From the NCBI GenBank assembly GCA_008000375.1, contig SMOI01000215.1:8880-55276 (forward strand): a stretch of 46,397 nucleotides of DNA, given 5' to 3'. Of this stretch, positions 41,529 through 46,397 are shown one piece after another. Numbering within the stretch: the first letter of the stretch is position 1; each line of letters opens with the position of its first letter. Made by a program: the position numbers and the translations under genes. A model generated the notes under the pieces. That model searched no databases and was not told the origin of the DNA. It saw only the letters and a list, made by a program, of their open reading frames with translations. This DNA is from Poteriospumella lacustris (lineage: Eukaryota; Sar; Chrysophyceae; Chromulinales; Dinobryaceae).

Positions 41529-44500
41529 TCATCGTCGCAACGCGTAGGCCGACAACGGTCGTTGGGGCATCTGGGGCGCCGTAAACATGCCCGCCGTGTT
41601 GGCGGCCGTGGCGGTCGTTCCTCCGGCCGTGGCGGTCGCCGTCGTGTACATCATACCCATTCCATTCGACGACGATACTCCACCGCCACCGCCACCGCCA
41701 CCGCTACCGACGGCGGCCGCCGCTGCCGCCGACGGTGTCACCGACGACGATCGCTGCGTCGACGACGCCGATTTCGGTCGCGTCGGACGCTGGGCGGAGG
41801 AGGAGGCACCAGCGTTGCTACCGGTGTACACCCCGCCACTGCCGCCGCCGTTCTGTTGCTGCACAGCCGTGTTGAGGAACGGATTCGGTGCCAGCAACGG
41901 ATTCACCGCGTTGCCCATACCCATGCCCTGCATCTGCTGCTGTTGTTGTTGCTGATGTTGCTGTGCAGCATACATCTGTGCCACCGCTTGTTGCTGCTGC
42001 TGCTGCTGCTGTTGCTGCTGTTGGTACTGGTGTTGATAGGAGGTCATCGGGTTCGCGGACGATGGACGCGGCTTGCTCGTCGCCGACGTACTACCGCCGT
42101 TGCCGTTGCCACCGCCGGCGGACGTCAAGACGCCCAGTCCGCCCTGGCCGGGCACCAACACACCTTTTGCATTCATCATCGGCATCGCACCCGATGCCGT
42201 CGTCGTCGTAGGCACCGCCGACGAAGCCCCCGTGATGACTTTACTCGACCGCAACGCGCCATTCGACGACGATGACGACGACGAGGCGACGCCTCGGCCG
42301 CCATGGCCCGACACGCCACCGCCCAACAACCGACGACGTTGCACCGTCACATCCAACAACAGATAATACAACGTCGCCACCGACGCGTGCGTCTTACTCA
42401 AAATCAACCGCAGAATCTCTTCTTTCGACAGGCCAAACTGCACCAGCTCCGCCAGCACTTGTTCATCGACATCGTCTTGCGCCTTTTCGGAGATCAAAAT
42501 CGTCATCTCCTGACGTAGACGTTCCACGTTTTGGTTTTGAATGGGCACTTGCGGGGCCAACCAGGGATGCTTCAAGACTTGCCCCGCCGTGATGCGTTGA
42601 TCGGGATCCACCGTCAACAATTGACGCAGGAGATCCTTCACCGCGGGGGACAACTCATCGGGAATCGTAAACGTGCCCCGGGCAATGCGCCGGTACAGAT
42701 CCGGATACGCCTTGGCACGGAAAGGAAAACAACCACAGAGCAGGGCATACAAGAGAATGCCCAACGACCAAATGTCGACGGGTTTGCCTTCGTATTCGAC
42801 ACGTCGTACGATCTCCGGCGCCATATCTATACCGCAACACAACACACAGATACACAGCATCGTTATTAGCACCATCAACTACATCAATACACACACAGAG
42901 AAAACGTACAGGAAGGAGTGCCACAGAAGACTTTCAGCTTCTTGCCCGGCGGACACACGGTGGAGAACCCGAAATCGATCAATTTCACGTCGCCTTTGAA
43001 TCCCCCCGACGTCACTTCGTTCCCATTCGTCGAGCTCCCACTGCCGCCACCGCCACCGCCACTGCTACCACTGCTGCTACCGCTCGTTTGACCCACGAAG
43101 AGCACGTTCTCGAGCTTCACATCGCGATGCGCCACCGACAACGTGTTGTGCAAGTAATCAATCGCCTGCAAGATCTGCACAAAGATCTTCCGGCTTTCTT
43201 CTTCACTCAACCGTCGTTTCGCCTTGACGTAAGAGCACAGGTTGCCGCCATCCAAACATTCCATGATCAAATGCATCCGCTTGGGCGTCTCCACCGCTTC
43301 GTACAGCCGGGAGATACGCGGGTGCGAGATACTTTCCATGATTTTGATCTCCGAATAGACTCGTTTCCAATGCGCCGGGTCCTTCAACCGCGCTTTGTCG
43401 TACGTCTTGATTGCAATCTTCGAACCCGTCAACCGATGCCAGGCACAACGGACTTTGCCATACGAACCGACGCCCACCACTTTGCCGACCATGTACATGT
43501 CCATCACCGCCGACGACGACGGGACGATACCCCCGCGCACCCCATTCGACAGCAGCAATAGCTTCTTCAATTCCAACGCGTCTTGTTTCGTACAAAACTG
43601 ATTGGGCACGGTCGTTAAGCCAATGTGAATCATGGCTTCGGGGTCAATGATGACGCCATTCGACAGGTTCGAGAAGGAATCCATCGACGTGTTGCGCACT
43701 TGCGACGTCGAGGACAACGCCTGCGCGGAGGACATCATCATCATGGTGTTGTTGGTGTTCGTCATGGTCCATTCGGAGGTCGACGCGGCGGTGGTCGCGG
43801 TTTGTTGCGATGGTTGTTGCATCATGTGCAACGGGCGCCCGTCCATGTCATCGCCCTCCGCACCCCCGCCACCTCCACCTCCAGCGCCGCCGCCATTGTG
43901 CAAGTGATTGTTCATGCCACCGGTCGAATACGCCGCCAGGACCGCCGCGGGGGCACGCTTCATGCCCGCGGTGGACAAGTTACCGCCCGCGGTACTGGGG
44001 TTGATGACGCCCTCGGTGCCCAAGGCCATCTCATCGAAGCCTTCGTCATCGTCGTCGTCCATCACACCCACGTGGCCACCACCTTCGCCGCCGCCGCCGC
44101 CGCCATTCAATCCATCTCCGGTATCGAGGCCATTGTCGTCGTCGAGGTCGAGATGCTGGTTCGCTTGACGTTGCTGCTGCTGTTGCTTCTGCTGCTGTTG
44201 GTGATGATGGTTCACCGTCGCAACGGGCATTTGCACTTGAATCGTGGCGGTGTTCGCTTTCGTCTTGGCGTTGTGAGTCGCGATGGCTTCGTCGGCCAGT
44301 TTCTGGACCAGATCGCCGTCCAGACCCGTCAGCTCGGCGATGTTCATTTGTCCCATGTGCAGGCCACCGCCACCACCACCGCCCATCGGCTGCTGTTGCT
44401 GTTGGGACATTCCCTGTCGTACACCTGTCGACGATCCTGGCACCTGAACGGGTGCCATCGCTGGCTGCAACGGGGTGTTATCCAATCGATGCGACATGTC

Positions 44501-45415
44501 CAACGCTTGACGAAGCTTCGACGACGCCGACGACGACTGTGGACGGTTTCCGCCGCCCGACGCCGCCTGTTGCTGCTGCGCTTGTTGTTGTGCTTGTTGC
44601 TGCTGCTGTTGAAGCTGCTGCATCTGCAGCTGTTGTTGTTGCAACTGCTGGTATTGCTGCAATGTCATGGGCTGCGTCGGCATCACGACGCGGTGCCCCG
44701 TGCCGCTGCTCGCGGTCGCACCCGCCGACATCGGTCGCTGCTGTTGCTGCTGCTGCTGTTGTTGCTGCTGCTTCTGAGCCGCCGCGGTTAGATTGGTGTT
44801 GTACGGGTTGTACATGTTGTTGTTCGCCGCAGCCTGTTGCTGATGTTGCTGCTGCTGTTGTTGTTGTTGGCTCTGGGTGGGCATCGCCTGAGCGTAGTAC
44901 CCACCACCCGACACCGCCGGGGCCAGCCCATTGATCGTCATGGCGGCGCCAAAGCCCGCGGCCACGTTGTTGTTTCCATTGGCACTGTTGCTGTTGCTGC
45001 TGTTGTTGTTGCCTCCACTGCTGCTCCCACGCGCGTACCCCGCCGAGGAGGGTCGCTGTGGCTGCGGGTTGCCATTGCCCGTCATGTAGTACGGCGTGTT
45101 CCCGTTGCTACTCGCGTAGTAACCCTGTTGCGCGGTGTTGACTTGTGTGCCGACATTGCCCGCGGCCATACCGGTGGACGTGGGTTGTTGCTGGCCAGCG
45201 TAGAGATTGGACGCACCGCGGTTGTAGCCAAAGCCACGAGACGACGAACGCGTCGCTCCCGCCGACGATGGTCGTTGGCCACTGCTGCTACCACCACCGC
45301 TGCTACCACCCATAGCGGCCGGGTTACCGGCCAAATACGGGTTGTACGCTGCGTTCATGGTCGCAGTAGGAGTGTTCGAGCGGTCGGAAGACCGACCGGC
45401 AGAAGTTCCACGCAT
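41529..45415 (-). CDS. AMPK/MARK-type Ser/Thr kinase with UBA-like segment and Gln-rich arms
   Basis: Exons are 45415-42910 and 42826-41529. The 83-nt intron (GTACGT to ATAG) splits the Tyr of TPSYMAPE, which the splice restores; the product has 1267 residues. Residues 1-640 are low complexity (Gln, Asn, Ser, Gly), with CAG/CAA-coded Gln runs. The kinase domain spans about 640-926: GVGSYGKV, IAIK with the ATP-binding Lys, HRDVKLENVL, IDFGFS, MAPE, DIWSLG and a final HPWL. A Ser/Gly insertion lies between the catalytic loop and DFG. After it, VDEQVLAELVQFGLSKEEI...LYYLLLD resembles the UBA-like segment of AMPK-related kinases. The C-terminal 280 residues are again Gln/Ser/Gly-rich. Oddly, the Thr normally phosphorylated by LKB1-type kinases is Val (KKLKVFCGTP). 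All catalytic residues are present, so activity is expected. Confidence 0.85.
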
Positions 45416-46306
45416 AAAATCACGAAACGGAAGAGAAAATGCGTGAATAAAGAATGGTTAATCAATCACGTGCGAGAGAGGAAAATAGTCCTTAGCACGA
45501 TGGAGATTGATGACCAACGGTTGGAAGAAAAACGATTGCGATAAAGAAAATCGTTGTTCGAAGAGAATGCCGGCACTTTTCTCGGTTCCTTTACTTTTTT
45601 TTGTTTTCAGAAATCACGTCCGCCACACAACAAGAATGGAAGAAGATCAAGATGAAACTGACGGAGGAAAAAAATTATTCTGTATAGATGAATGAAAGAG
45701 AAACAAGAAAAGAGCAACTGATGAGCTTTCCACACGAGAAGATGGCGGCAGAAAATGGCGACGACAGCGCCAACGGGTAAATCTTGGCACCACCGTTTGT
45801 TGGGTGGCCTTCTCCGCACGGATCCGCCGGTCGCACCGTGTGTCGGTGGGAGAGTTGAAGGTGGATGTGTAACCGACACTTGGGCGGGGACACGCGGAGG
45901 TTGCTCTGTCACGGTTTGAAAAGAGCTCGTGTGTCGGTTCGGCAGGGGTATCCCCAGAGATCGATTTGGGCAGTTTGGTGAGGTTTGGGGAGGCGTGTGT
46001 AGTTGCGCTGCAGCAGCTGCGGCAGCAGCTGCGACGCTTTTTGGCAGCAATTTCGCCACGATTTGAGTGACCAAAGAACTCGCTCCGAATCAAATATACT
46101 GCATGCCTGTGTTGCACCCCGTGCTCATTGTTTGGATAGTGTTTATGCAGTGCGATTGATTACACGGCAATACATCAGGCACAACACATCGAGTTGACAT
46201 CCTTCACACCGATTGTTTTAAAAGTGTCAGAGGCTTTTTGGGTGTTGGATTCGTTGGCCATTTCTACGTACCGCATCTATTTCTTCGGTATCGTCTATCG
46301 TGAACC
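45416..46306. other. Divergent promoter region
   Basis: Lies between the 5' ends of the kinase gene (-) and the gene starting at 46307 (+). A minus-strand frame of 155 codons (46074-45607) with an Ala run looks protein-like but has no ATG. A GCAGCAGCTGC-type palindromic array lies near 46006-46034. Confidence 0.45.
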
Positions 46307-46397
46307 ATGCCAGCTGGAGGAAAGACGAAACCAGGCATGGGTAAACGGCGTCGGCGGCCATTGACCCAAGTGAAATCGGGTATCGCCTTGTCAAACT
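46307..46397 (+). CDS. 5' end of a gene encoding a basic N-terminus (3'-partial)
   Basis: The ATG at 46307 is in a strong context (gaaccATGc). It opens a frame to the window edge that starts MPAGGKTKPGMGKRRRRPLT. The Lys/Arg-rich, Gly-rich start would suit a histone-like, ribosomal or nuclear protein, but 30 codons are too few to assign a family. No intron is visible in the part shown. Confidence 0.5.
   Translation, partial: MPAGGKTKPGMGKRRRRPLTQVKSGIALSN

Noticed and set aside
43625-44791. 388-codon + strand frame opposite the kinase Gln-rich arm
   Set aside because: It is a shadow of CAG/CAA repeats; the Leu-rich product has no features.
45607-46074. Minus-strand frame with an Ala run, resembling a mitochondrial targeting peptide
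   Set aside because: It starts with TTG and contains no ATG; the upstream in-frame codon series ends in TGA within 20 bases.

Overview
The window reads as nuclear DNA of a GC-rich unicellular eukaryote. Genes sit on both strands with wide spacing, and several carry short GT-AG introns: 62-83 nt in the repeated family, the kinase and the RRM genes, and one of 291 nt. The families seen (DUF2009/UPF0652, AMPK-type kinase with UBA-like segment, PB1 domain, tandem RRM, ankyrin, GST, CmcJ/AsaB-like, DUF285/BspA repeats, RHS/Crinkler-like P-loop protein) are eukaryotic or common in protists and fungi. They do not fix the lineage; a protist or early-branching fungus fits best. I saw no operons, CRISPR arrays, tRNA or rRNA genes.

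Layout. 1-6.4 kb: a membrane protein cut by the window edge, a DUF2009 gene, a small methyltransferase and an ankyrin protein. 6.5-18.5 kb is an accessory island. It holds two direct copies of a ~2.6 kb unit with a three-exon RHS/Crinkler-like P-loop gene (copy A intact, copy B broken). Between them lies a DUF285 gene with one nonsense codon. Next come a protein resembling an AAA-type ATPase without its Walker A, the wreck of a Trk/HKT-type K+ transporter, a gene broken by a 4-bp duplication, and short repeats. 18.5-22.5 kb: a CmcJ/AsaB-like oxidoreductase and a PB1 protein with a very long His/Pro/Gly tail, converging.

22.5-30.3 kb has no supportable gene but is strongly strand-biased (A/G-rich on +). 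30.3-36.4 kb: two paralogous tandem-RRM genes point away from each other with a GST-like gene between them. 36.4-39.3 kb is again gene-free, with the opposite bias (T/C-rich on +). 39.3-46.4 kb: a poorly defined small spliced gene, a 1267-residue Ser/Thr kinase with Gln-rich arms, and the first codons of a further gene.

Two themes stand out. (1) DNA downstream of many genes is pyrimidine-rich and A-poor on the sense strand. The effect is extreme behind the RRM pair (about 7 kb and 2.9 kb), suggesting very long 3' UTRs or downstream transcripts of RNA-binding protein genes. (2) The RHS/DUF285 island shows duplication, blocks of perfect identity inside diverged copies (gene conversion), family-to-family junctions and fresh pseudogenes, as expected of a fast-evolving effector or conflict locus. 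Functions in the island are inferred from family resemblance only.
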